This document shows positions 15,470-23,977 of a DNA stretch of 64,000 nucleotides, piece by piece. Positions within the stretch are counted from its first letter, which is position 1. The number at the start of each line of letters is the position of its first letter. Source of the DNA: Symbiobacterium thermophilum. GTDB taxonomy: Bacteria > Bacillota > Sulfobacillia > DYFQ01. The DNA lies in the NCBI GenBank assembly GCA_020725105.1, contig DYFQ01000003.1:1-64000 (forward strand). Reading direction: 5' to 3'. Below the pieces are notes generated by a model. The model saw only the letters and a program-made list of their open reading frames with translations, searched no databases and was not told the origin of the DNA. A program made the position numbers and the translations under genes.

Positions 15470-17155
15470 CTACCCGGTCAGCCCGTACCGGGAGAGCTTC
15501 TCGTAGAAGCTGGAACGGGCGAGGCCCAGGATGCGGGCGGTCTTGGCCTTGTTCTGGCCGGTGGCTTCCATTATTCGCGCGATCAGGTGGCGTTCCACCG
15601 TGGCGACAATGTCTTCCAGGGTCCCGCCCTCGGCCAGTACGGCTGCCACCTCCGCCACCAGCGCCCGCGGCGCCAGCGGGGCGCTGGCGTCGGGCAGCGG
15701 GTCGCGCCCCGCCGGCTGACGTGTTCCGGCTTCCCCGGTGGCGGGCTGCGGGCGGACCTCCAGCAGCAGGGCGGTCAGGTCGTCCACGGGAAGGTCGGCG
15801 GAGAGGACGGCCGCGTCCCTGACGACCTCGTCGAGGGGCAAGCTCTCGACCAGGTCGCCGCCGACGGCGACACCCTCGGCAGCCTCCCGGCCGTTGCCGG
15901 AGAGATGGGGCCGCAGGGCCTCGGCGGTCATCACCAGCCCGTCCGAGAGGAAGTAGGCGCGCTTCACCACGTTCTCCAGTTCGCGGACGTTACCTGGCCA
16001 GGGCTGCTCGGCCAGCAGTTCCAGAGCGTCGGGGGAAAACTGCTTCCGCAGGCCGGCTGCCGCCCCGGGTCCCCGGTTCAGATCCTCCAGCAGCCGCACG
16101 GCGATGAGGGGGATGTCCTCGCGCCGGTCCCTCAGGGGGGGCAGGGTGATGGTGATGACGGCCAGCCGGTAGTAGAGGTCGTCCCGGAAGCGGCCCCGGG
16201 CCACCATGGCCTCCAGGTCCTGGTTGGTGGCGGCGATGACCCGGACGTCCACGGCGACCGGCCTGAGGCCCCCCACCCGCTCGACCTCCCGCTCCTGCAG
16301 GGCCCGGAGCAGCTTGGACTGGAGCGGCAGCGGGATGTCGGCCACCTCGTCCAGGAACAAAGTCCCGCCGCTGGCCAGTTCGAAACGGCCCGGTTTGCCC
16401 GTCCTGGCCGCGCCGGTGAAGGCGCCGGGCTCGTAGCCAAATAGCTCGGCCTCGAACAGTTCTCCCGGCACGGCCGAGCAGTTGATGGCCACGAACCGGC
16501 CGGCCGAGCGGTCGGACAGGTGGTGTACGGCCCGGGCGAACAACTCCTTGCCCGTGCCGCTCTCCCCTGTCAGGAGCACCGTCAGGTCGGAGCGGGCAGC
16601 CCGGGCGGCCAGACCCTTGGCGTGCCGGATGGCCCGGGAGACGCCTTCGATGCGCTGGAGTCCCCAATCGCCGTCGTCGTCCCCCCTGGCCTTGTTACCT
16701 CCTCTTTCAACCGCCCCGGGCGGGCCGGGTTCCGGCCGCGCCCCGGCTCCTGCCGCCGGGGCCGGGGCCACTTCAGCGGGCGCGAGCTTCACCAGCAGGC
16801 CGTGGCCATTGGGGCCGGCCGGCACCAGGCGTTCCCGGACCAGCCAGGTGCGGCGGCCCAGGACGGCCAGGCCTTCGCTGGTCCTTTTGTCGCCGCCGGC
16901 GCGGCCACCCGCGACGAGGGAGTCTCCCTGCACGTAGGTGAGCAGGCCCAGCAAGGGGCGGCCGACCAACCGGTCGGGTCGCTCCTGGCACGCCCGGGCA
17001 AACGCCTGGTTGGCCCGGATCACCCGTCCCCGTAGGTCGGCGATGCAGATGGGTTCTGGGACCTGGTCGAAGACGGCGGCAAACAGCGCCACCATCCGGT
17101 CGGCCAGTTGCCCTCCCGCCGTCGCGGCGGCCGGCGGAGCAGCCTTCCCGGCCAA
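15470..17155 (-). CDS. PAS domain sigma-54-dependent transcriptional activator (enhancer-binding protein)
   Basis: 'LLTGESGTGKELFARAVH', 'GAFTGA', 'LFLDEVADIPLPLQSKLLRALQ', Fis-type HTH 'NKAKTARILGLARSSFYEKLSRYGL'. TTG start likely at 17155; the ORF extends to 17161. Confidence 0.93.
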   Translation of the reverse strand: MAGKAAPPAAATAGGQLADRMVALFAAVFDQVPEPICIADLRGRVIRANQAFARACQERPDRLVGRPLLGLLTYVQGDSLVAGGRAGGDKRTSEGLAVLGRRTWLVRERLVPAGPNGHGLLVKLAPAEVAPAPAAGAGARPEPGPPGAVERGGNKARGDDDGDWGLQRIEGVSRAIRHAKGLAARAARSDLTVLLTGESGTGKELFARAVHHLSDRSAGRFVAINCSAVPGELFEAELFGYEPGAFTGAARTGKPGRFELASGGTLFLDEVADIPLPLQSKLLRALQEREVERVGGLRPVAVDVRVIAATNQDLEAMVARGRFRDDLYYRLAVITITLPPLRDRREDIPLIAVRLLEDLNRGPGAAAGLRKQFSPDALELLAEQPWPGNVRELENVVKRAYFLSDGLVMTAEALRPHLSGNGREAAEGVAVGGDLVESLPLDEVVRDAAVLSADLPVDDLTALLLEVRPQPATGEAGTRQPAGRDPLPDASAPLAPRALVAEVAAVLAEGGTLEDIVATVERHLIARIMEATGQNKAKTARILGLARSSFYEKLSRYGLTG

Positions 17156-17169
17156 GCTCAACCCTCCTC

Positions 17170-17209
17170 AGGAACAGAAAGAAGCCAGGAACCACCAGCC
17201 TGTCCCTGG
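17170..17209 (-). terminator. Terminator-like hairpin in the leader of the sigma-54 activator gene
   Basis: Minus strand AGCCAGGGACAGGCTGGTGGTTCCTGGCT followed by TCTTTCTGTT. Confidence 0.45.
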
Positions 17210-17386
17210 CTCGAGTACCGTCCCTGGGTGGACCCCCGGCCGTGCTACCCCATCCCCGGATTTGCCGGAGGCTCCACGGTGCCGCTCCTCGGCTACGGAC
17301 ACCTTCCCTGGCCGGTTTGCCGTGTCGGCCCTCGCGGGCCTTTTCCCTCTAACCCTGTTCCACGCCGGCCGTGGCCGCCCGCGGTC

Positions 17387-17767
17387 TCAGGACCGGCGGT
17401 CCACCACCGCCGGCTGCGGGTTACCCCCTCGGAGGCAGGTAAAATAGGCTCGCCCTCCCTGGCGGGCTTGCTCCAGCTTCCGGGAGGCGACCAGCGCCTG
17501 CCTCACGGCCTCCCGGAGCAACGCTTCCCCTTCCCGCTGCAGGGCCAGGAGTTCCCGGGCCACTCCGAGGTCACCCTCGGTCAGGTCGCCCGGCGCCTGG
17601 CCCGTTGCGGGCCGATCGGCGAGCATCAGCCCCAGCCGGGCGATGCCGTCCTCGCGCAGGGCCAGCAACTCCTGGACCTGGTCGGCGTCGGCCACCCGGG
17701 CGGCTTCCACCAGCCGCCTCGATGTCAGGTGCAGCTCCCTGAGCAGCGTCCGCAGGCCCCGGGTCAC
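17387..17767 (-). CDS. fliT: FliT-like flagellar chaperone
   Basis: 126 aa helical protein directly after fliS; synteny. Confidence 0.55.
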   Translation of the reverse strand: MTRGLRTLLRELHLTSRRLVEAARVADADQVQELLALREDGIARLGLMLADRPATGQAPGDLTEGDLGVARELLALQREGEALLREAVRQALVASRKLEQARQGGRAYFTCLRGGNPQPAVVDRRS

Positions 17768-18225
17768 GGTTGCACCTCCCCCGAGGCGCCCGGGGCGACG
17801 GTAACCATCACCCCGGAAGAGCGCTCCTCCTGGTGGGCCGCCCGGTGTGAGGCCCGCAAGCGGGCCACCAGTTCGGTCCAGGTGGCCCGCAGTTCACGGG
17901 TGTACCCGAGCACCTCGGCCACGGGCTCAGGATCCTTTCTGAGGTTCGCCTCCACGAGCCGCCGCTGCATGTACGCGTACAGGGCGTCCAGGTTCCCGGC
18001 GACGGCTCCGGCGTCGGCGTTGAGGGCGCCCTGGAGTTCCTGGATGATGCCCTGGGCCCTGACGATGGCCGCCGAGGCCCGGTCGTGCCTGGCTTCCTCG
18101 AGGGCGGCCAGGGCCATGCTCAACCGGGTGACCAGGCCGTCAAAGGCCAGCAGCACCAACCCCTCCGGAGTGGACGTCTGCACCTGGGTGAGTCTGTACT
18201 GCTCGTACGGGCTGGGCGTGGCCAT
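17764..18225 (-). CDS. fliS: Flagellar export chaperone FliS
   Basis: 'PYEQYRLTQVQTSTPEGLVLLAFDGLVTRLSMA'; ATG 18225 behind CCAGGGAGGG. Confidence 0.88.
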   Translation of the reverse strand: MATPSPYEQYRLTQVQTSTPEGLVLLAFDGLVTRLSMALAALEEARHDRASAAIVRAQGIIQELQGALNADAGAVAGNLDALYAYMQRRLVEANLRKDPEPVAEVLGYTRELRATWTELVARLRASHRAAHQEERSSGVMVTVAPGASGEVQP

Positions 18226-18304
18226 TGTGGTACTCCCTCCCTGGAGTCCTCGAGTGTCCCCGCCTGGATACTGAACGCCGCTCAGCAACGGCACCTCGCT
18301 ATCT

Positions 18305-18332
18305 GTGTCGGCAACCGCAACCCAAAACTTGA
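18305..18332 (-). promoter_or_regulatory. Weak putative sigma-28 promoter upstream of fliS
   Basis: Minus strand TCAA-N16-GCCGACAC; same spacing as stronger copies. Confidence 0.35.
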
Positions 18333-18376
18333 ACGCTGACCGGGGCGCGCCGGCCCGGCCCGGGCGCGAAGGCCGC

Positions 18377-20320
18377 CTAGAACGTGCTCCGCTGATTCTG
18401 GAACAGGGCCTGCAACCGGAGGGCCAGGAGGTTTCCCTGCGCCTGCAGCTGCGACAGGGCCTGCTCCATGGTGGTGAACTGCCGCACCAGGTTGCGCTCG
18501 CGGATGGCCAGCCGGTTCTCCCAGGCGTCGATCATCTGCTCCAGGTCCTTTGACCGCCGGTCGTAACTGTCGACCCGCTCGGGGATGATCCCGCCGCTGT
18601 TCACGTAGAGGTCAACCGTGTCGCGGACGATCTCGCCCACGCCCCGGACGCCGTCGGACGCGTCGTAGAAGACCTTCTTCACCTGGTCGGGCCTGGCGGC
18701 CAGCAATGCGTCCAGGGCGGCCGTGTCCACCGCCAACAGGCCGGAGGTGTCGGAAGTCTTGATCCCCAGGTCCACCAGCTCGTTCAGTTCGGAGTCGGCG
18801 ATGCCCCCGGCCTTGGAGGAGGCGGCCTTGCGCAGGGCCGCCTGCAGCCGGGCCGCCGTGGGGTCAGCTTCCAGCCGGCCGTCCCGGGCCACGTATCCGT
18901 TGAGGGTGGTCATGAAGTCGTTGTAGGCGCTGACGAAGGCCTCGATCTTGGCCCTGGGGACCGCCGCGTCCCGGGCGATCCTCAACTCCACCGCCGTTGC
19001 CGAGGTGCCCTCAAGGTACAGGGTCACGCCCGTGACGACGTCGTCGATGGTGTTGGTGGACCGGGTGACGGTGACGCCGTCCACGGTGAAGCCGGCGTCC
19101 TGGGCCGCGGCCACCTGGTTGGCGATGGCGTCGCTGCCGTTGAGAATGCCCAGCCCCTTCAGCACCCCGGCATAGCGGACGTACAGATCCACCTGGCCGT
19201 TGCCGGCCAGGGTCAGGGTCACGCCGGTCATGCCCGACTCGCCGTCGGTGACGGTGTTGTCCGACGAGGTCAGGGTGGCGCCCCCGTTCACCGTGAACCG
19301 GGCGTCCTGGGCCGCCTGGTCCACCGTGTCGACGCCGGCCCACTGGCTGAGGGCGGTGGACTGCACGGTGAAGGCGTAGGCCGCTCCCGTGGGCGTGGAA
19401 CTCAGCACCAGGCGGCTCTGGCCGCCGGAACTTTCCACGGTGGCAGTGATGTTGCCGAAGCCCGCCTCGTCTATCTTGGTCTTTATGGCATCCAGCACCT
19501 GGCGGTTGGTTTCGGTGCCCGCCAGGTTGACGGTTATGGTCGTCGGCGTGCCGCCCTGAGTGATGTCAAAGCTGTAGGCGCCTGAGGTGAATCCGGCCGG
19601 ATCGGTGTCGGTCTTCCAGTCGCCTGCGTTCTGCTGGGCCTGAGCCACTTGCAGCACGTTGACGGTGTAGTTCGCCTCGGTGGCCAGGTCAGAGGCGGTC
19701 GCCGTCAGCACCGACTGGTCCGCCGGGTCGTAGTAGACGGTCCTGGCCGCCCCGGCGGTGGAATCGGTGAAGCTGATGGCGTACCGGGCACCCGTATGGT
19801 CGGCCTGGATGACCAGGCACCCGTCGACGATGGAAGCCGTCACCCCGGCCCCGGCGTTGTTGATCTTGTCCCGGATGCCGGCCAGGGTATCGGACTTGAC
19901 CACCGACACCGACTTCGTCGCGCCGTCCACCGTGATGTCGAAGGTTCCCTCGTACCAGAGGGCGGTGGTGGTCGAGGCGAACCGGCTACCCCGGACCTTG
20001 TGGGCCTGGGCCAGCTGGCTGACGGTAATGGAGTAGGTCGCCTCCGCCGCGCTCGAGGTGGCCGAGGCGGTGAGCACGGCCTCGTCGGAAGAGGTGGCCG
20101 TCTTGGCGCCCCAGACGCTGTCCAGGCGCAGGGCGTCCAGGGCCGCCTGAACGCTCACCAGCTTGGTCTTGACCGTGGTCCAGCTGTCCTTGAGCCCGGC
20201 CAGGGCGTCCTTCCTGGCCTGCAGCCGGACCACCGGCCGCCGCTCGATGGCCATCAGTTCCTGGATCAACCGGCGCGTGTCGATGCCCGACGCCAGCCCG
20301 CTGATGCTGAAGAGCGCCAT
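18377..20320 (-). CDS. fliD: Flagellar hook-associated protein 2 (filament cap)
   Basis: 'MALFSISGLASGIDTRRLIQELMAIERRPVVRL' N-terminus; C-terminal coiled coil. Confidence 0.93.
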   Translation of the reverse strand: MALFSISGLASGIDTRRLIQELMAIERRPVVRLQARKDALAGLKDSWTTVKTKLVSVQAALDALRLDSVWGAKTATSSDEAVLTASATSSAAEATYSITVSQLAQAHKVRGSRFASTTTALWYEGTFDITVDGATKSVSVVKSDTLAGIRDKINNAGAGVTASIVDGCLVIQADHTGARYAISFTDSTAGAARTVYYDPADQSVLTATASDLATEANYTVNVLQVAQAQQNAGDWKTDTDPAGFTSGAYSFDITQGGTPTTITVNLAGTETNRQVLDAIKTKIDEAGFGNITATVESSGGQSRLVLSSTPTGAAYAFTVQSTALSQWAGVDTVDQAAQDARFTVNGGATLTSSDNTVTDGESGMTGVTLTLAGNGQVDLYVRYAGVLKGLGILNGSDAIANQVAAAQDAGFTVDGVTVTRSTNTIDDVVTGVTLYLEGTSATAVELRIARDAAVPRAKIEAFVSAYNDFMTTLNGYVARDGRLEADPTAARLQAALRKAASSKAGGIADSELNELVDLGIKTSDTSGLLAVDTAALDALLAARPDQVKKVFYDASDGVRGVGEIVRDTVDLYVNSGGIIPERVDSYDRRSKDLEQMIDAWENRLAIRERNLVRQFTTMEQALSQLQAQGNLLALRLQALFQNQRSTF

Positions 20321-20344
20321 TGGTCCCTCCCGAGCTTCCTGCCG

Positions 20345-20671
20345 CTAGACTCGCCGGTCCAGCAACTGGCCGACGAAGGCGTGGATCCGGCCAAGGGTGT
20401 CCAGAACCCGCTCCGGCGGAATCTCCTTCATCACTTCCCCGGTCGCCAGGTCCACCAGCTTTACCAGGACCCGCCGGGTCTCCGGGTGAACGCGGTAGTC
20501 CAGGCGGACCATGGCCCCGGACCCTCCGGCGGCAGGGCGTTCCGCTCCGGGGCCCGTCGCCGGCCTGACGCCGGCCGGGCCGGCGCCCGGACCGACCGCT
20601 CCCGGCTCACGAACGGAACTTTCCGGGTAGGCGGTACCCGCCCCGCCGTGTCCGACTCGAGTGACGGTCAT
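20345..20671 (-). CDS. flaG: FlaG family protein
   Basis: 'VRLDYRVHPETRRVLVKLVDLATGEVMKEIPPERVLDTLGRI'. Confidence 0.87.
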   Translation of the reverse strand: MTVTRVGHGGAGTAYPESSVREPGAVGPGAGPAGVRPATGPGAERPAAGGSGAMVRLDYRVHPETRRVLVKLVDLATGEVMKEIPPERVLDTLGRIHAFVGQLLDRRV

Positions 20672-20701
20672 GGGTCTCGCCGCCCCTCGCGATGGTCTCC
20701 G

Positions 20702-22765
20702 TCAGGCTTCCGCCGCCTGTCCCCGCCGCAGGCCCGGCTCCGCTGCCTCCAGGGCCTGGGCCACGACGGACAGGAGTTCGGCGTGGGGATGCCGGCGGCG
20801 GCCCGCCTGGATGGTCCGGGCGGCCTCGGCGTAGCGGCGCTGCCGGGCCAGCAGGGTGGCCAGGGTGTGGTAGAGCCCGGTATCGTCCGGCTCCAGGGCC
20901 AGCGCTTCCTGGTTGAACACGATGGCATCGTCCACCAGGTCCCTGGCCTGGGCCACCCGGCCCAGGGCCCGGAACATGGTCCCGTCCCGGACGCCCAGCC
21001 GCGCCGCGGCCACCAGTTCCTCACCGGCCGACTCCATGAAGCCGCGCTCCAGGTATATCATGCCGAGCCGCAGATGCCGCCGCCGCGGGTCGGTGCCGGA
21101 CAGGAGGTCCAGGGCCCGCTCGAAGGCCTGGAACTCCTGCGCGTCCAGCAAGGTCCCGAGCAGTTCGTACACCACGGCCTCGGCCCGGGCCTGGTGCTCC
21201 GGGCGCAAGAGCGCCGGCCGCCGGTCCACCCGGCCGGCGAGCAGCCGCAGGAAGTCGCGGTAGACCATGGCCTCCAGCGCCCAGCGGTCCTCGGTGACCC
21301 GGGCCAGGCTGGCCACCCCGTCTTCCGGCCGGCCGGCCAACCCGAGGCAGAGGGCCTGGTTCAACACGGCCTGGTCCCGGTACTCCTCGCTGGCGGCCGC
21401 CGCCTGGAAGCAGTCCATGGCAGGCTCGTACCGGCGCAGGCGCATGAACAACTGGCCCCGCAGGTGGCGGTGGCCCACCGTGGAGACGGACAGTTCTTCC
21501 ACCCGGTCAAGCCACGCCAGGGCTTCCTGGTAGCGGCGGTGGCGAATGAAGGCCCGGACCACCTGCTCGCCGGCGGGGGCCCCGCCCGGCCCGACCAGGC
21601 CCGTGAGAAAGGCGTGCAGGGCGGCCGGGTCCTCCCGCGGGATGAGCAGGGACGCCAGGTCGTACGCGGCTACGGTGTAGCGGGGCTCGGCCCGGACGGC
21701 CTGCACCAGGCACCTGGTGGCCTGGACCGCGTCACCGGTGGCTTTCGACACCTGGGCCAGGGCGTACAGGGCCTTGAACGAGCCGACCCCGCGCTCGGCA
21801 AAGTGGTGCTGCGGCGCGTCACCCCGGGCCAGGCACTCCCGGAAGCAGTCCGCCGCCCGCAGGTATTCCTGCCGGGCCACCCGGACCAGTCCTTCCAGGA
21901 AGATCAGGTCCGTGTAGTCGGGGTAGGCCTCCCTGGCTCCCGCCAGCACTTCCAGGGCCTCATCGTAACGTTCCAGTTCCTTGAGGCACACCACGATGTT
22001 GCGCAGCAGCACCGGAGCGTAGCCCAGCTCCAGGCCGGGCAGGCGCGAGAAGGACGCCCGGAACTCTTCCAGCGCCCGGCCGTAGTCCCGCAGCCGGAGG
22101 TATTCCACCCCCAGGTTGAAACGGTGAAAGTGGTCGTCCGGGTACTCCCGGACCACCCGCTCCAGGATCTCCAGGTTGCGGGCGATCTTCCGCTTTCGCA
22201 CCGCCGGGCCGTTCAGGTAGCCGTAATGGTTCACCCGCACTTCCAGCCGCCCCAGACCCGGGTTGCCCTGGGCCTGGATGACGGCCAGGATCTGCTCGTG
22301 GATGGCGCCCTGGAACCGGTAACCGGGGCGGTTCCGGAAGACCCGGAAGGCCGGGTTCAGCACCGCCTCGGCTCCCGGCGCGTCCCCCACGTAGTTGACC
22401 AGGGCCAGGTAGAAGCCGGCCACGTGGTCCTCCGCCCCGGCCAGGGCCTCCCGGAGGCGCGGTCCGTCCCCCGCCTCCAGTTCCTCGTCGGCGTCGAGGA
22501 ACAGGATCCACTCGCCCCTGGCCTCCTCCAGCGAACCGTTGCGGGCCGCCGAGAAGTCCCCGGTCCACGGGCGCGAGACCACCCGGGCCCCGAACTCCCG
22601 GGCGATCTCGGGGGTGGCGTCGTCCGAGCCGGTGTCCACCACCACGATCTCGTCCACCACGCCCTGGACGCTGGAAAGGCAACGGGGCAGATCCTGTTCC
22701 TCGTTGCGCACGATCATGCAGAGCGACAGAAGGGGGCGCTGGCCCTCCTTGGCACCACTTTCCAT
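20702..22765 (-). CDS. Family 2 glycosyltransferase with TPR domain (candidate flagellin glycosyltransferase)
   Basis: 'LSLCMIVRNEEQDLPRCLSSVQGVVDEIVVVDTGSDD … ILFLDADEEL' plus TPRs; sits between flaG and flagellin. Confidence 0.87.
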   Translation of the reverse strand: MESGAKEGQRPLLSLCMIVRNEEQDLPRCLSSVQGVVDEIVVVDTGSDDATPEIAREFGARVVSRPWTGDFSAARNGSLEEARGEWILFLDADEELEAGDGPRLREALAGAEDHVAGFYLALVNYVGDAPGAEAVLNPAFRVFRNRPGYRFQGAIHEQILAVIQAQGNPGLGRLEVRVNHYGYLNGPAVRKRKIARNLEILERVVREYPDDHFHRFNLGVEYLRLRDYGRALEEFRASFSRLPGLELGYAPVLLRNIVVCLKELERYDEALEVLAGAREAYPDYTDLIFLEGLVRVARQEYLRAADCFRECLARGDAPQHHFAERGVGSFKALYALAQVSKATGDAVQATRCLVQAVRAEPRYTVAAYDLASLLIPREDPAALHAFLTGLVGPGGAPAGEQVVRAFIRHRRYQEALAWLDRVEELSVSTVGHRHLRGQLFMRLRRYEPAMDCFQAAAASEEYRDQAVLNQALCLGLAGRPEDGVASLARVTEDRWALEAMVYRDFLRLLAGRVDRRPALLRPEHQARAEAVVYELLGTLLDAQEFQAFERALDLLSGTDPRRRHLRLGMIYLERGFMESAGEELVAAARLGVRDGTMFRALGRVAQARDLVDDAIVFNQEALALEPDDTGLYHTLATLLARQRRYAEAARTIQAGRRRHPHAELLSVVAQALEAAEPGLRRGQAAEA

Positions 22766-22922
22766 CCCTGGCTCACCTCCGGACCGCCGCCGGCCGTGCC
22801 GGCCGCTTCAAGTGACCGTCAGCGAGGGGCCGGCCGCGCTAGCCACGGCCGGCCCCCCTCGCCGACCTCGTCACGCCAAACGGTTGCTTGCCGGTCGGTT
22901 GCTCCCCAGTCGGTCGCCGCCG

Positions 22923-23747
22923 CTAGCCCAGCAGTTGCAGGATGGCCTGGGGCGCCAGGTTGGCCTGGGCCAGCATGGCCGTGCCCGCCTGCTGCAGGAT
23001 CTGGAGCTTGGTGAAGTTCATCATCTCCAGGGCCATGTCCACGTCGCGGATCCGCGACTCCGACGCCTGCAGGTTCTCGGCCGCCACGCCCAGGTTGGCG
23101 ATGGTGTGCTCCAGCCGGTTCTGCACGGCGCCCAGCTTGGCCCGCTGGGACGACACTTCCTTCAGGGCGCTGTCCAGGCTGGCGATGGCCTGCTCCGCCG
23201 AAGCCTGGGTGGTGACGCTCAGGCCGCTGATGGTGAGCGCCGCCGTGGTGGCCGTGGCGATGGTGAGCGCGATGGTCTGGTCTTTGTTGGCGCCCACGTG
23301 GAAGGTGATGGCCGTCGACGCGTAGTCGCCGTTCAGGAGCTTCTTGGTGTTGAACTCCGTGGAGTCGGCGATCCGGTCCACCTCGGCCAGGAGTTCGGCC
23401 ACTTCCTTCTGGATGTTGTTCCGCTCGTCAGTGGTCAGCGTGTCGTTGGCCGCCTGGACCGCCAGCTCGCGGAGGCGCTGGATGATGTTGTGGGTCTCCG
23501 TCAGCGCCCCTTCCGCCGTCTGGATGAGCGAGATGCCGTCCTGGGCGTTTCTGACCGCCTGCTGGAGGCCGCGGATCTGGCCGCGCAGCTTCTCGGAGAT
23601 GGCCAGCCCCGCCGCGTCGTCCGAGGCCCGGTTGATGCGGAACCCCGAGGACAGGCGCTCCATCGACTTGGCCAGCTGGCCGGAGGTGATGGACAGGTTC
23701 CGCCACGCGTTGAGGGCCTCGATGTTGGTGTTCACCCGCAAACCCAC
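22923..23747 (-). CDS. Flagellin (copy 1)
   Basis: GTG start; 'LRVNTNIEALNAWRNLSITSGQLAKSMERLSSGFRINRASDDAAGLAISEKLR' and C-terminal 'MALEMMNFTKLQILQQAGTAMLAQANLAPQAILQLLG'. Confidence 0.96.
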   Translation of the reverse strand: MGLRVNTNIEALNAWRNLSITSGQLAKSMERLSSGFRINRASDDAAGLAISEKLRGQIRGLQQAVRNAQDGISLIQTAEGALTETHNIIQRLRELAVQAANDTLTTDERNNIQKEVAELLAEVDRIADSTEFNTKKLLNGDYASTAITFHVGANKDQTIALTIATATTAALTISGLSVTTQASAEQAIASLDSALKEVSSQRAKLGAVQNRLEHTIANLGVAAENLQASESRIRDVDMALEMMNFTKLQILQQAGTAMLAQANLAPQAILQLLG

Positions 23748-23749
23748 GT

Positions 23750-23768
23750 GTCACGTTCCTCCCGTGAC
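23750..23768 (-). promoter_or_regulatory. SD-sequestering / candidate CsrA-binding hairpin upstream of flagellin 1
   Basis: Minus strand GTCACG-GGAGGAA-CGTGAC, perfect 6-bp stem, ends 3 nt before GTG. Confidence 0.65.
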
Positions 23769-23885
23769 TGGTTTCTGGGCCGTCCGTGTCCCAGGGTTCC
23801 GGGTACCGCCTCTTGGGGCGGCTCGGGGCCAGGCGCCGCGGTTCGGGCCCGTCCAGCCGCGGTTCAACTGACCCTCTCAACCCGT

Positions 23886-23913
23886 GTATCGACCGCGCGG
23901 CGGGAAAAGTTTA
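23886..23913 (-). promoter_or_regulatory. Putative sigma-28 promoter for flagellin 1
   Basis: Minus strand TAAA-N16-GTCGATAC. Confidence 0.7.
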
Positions 23914-23937
23914 GCCCGGGGGGAGAACCCCCCGGGC
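23910..23937 (-). terminator. Rho-independent terminator after flagellin 2
   Basis: GCCCGGGGGG-TTCT-CCCCCCGGGC perfect 10-bp stem followed by TAAACTTTT. Confidence 0.7.
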
Positions 23938-23977
23938 CTGACCCGTGGGACCTTGGGCCTCTGGACTCTGTGGCCGC

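Noticed and set aside
22790-22870. GC-rich inverted repeat GGGGCCGGCCG…CGGCCGGCCCC after flagellin 1
   Set aside because: Possible weak terminator but no U-tract; common type of GC palindrome in this sequence.
19649-23014. 1121-aa plus-strand ORF antisense to fliD/flaG/GT2/flagellin
   Set aside because: GC-driven antisense open frame; low-complexity composition and overlaps several strongly supported genes.
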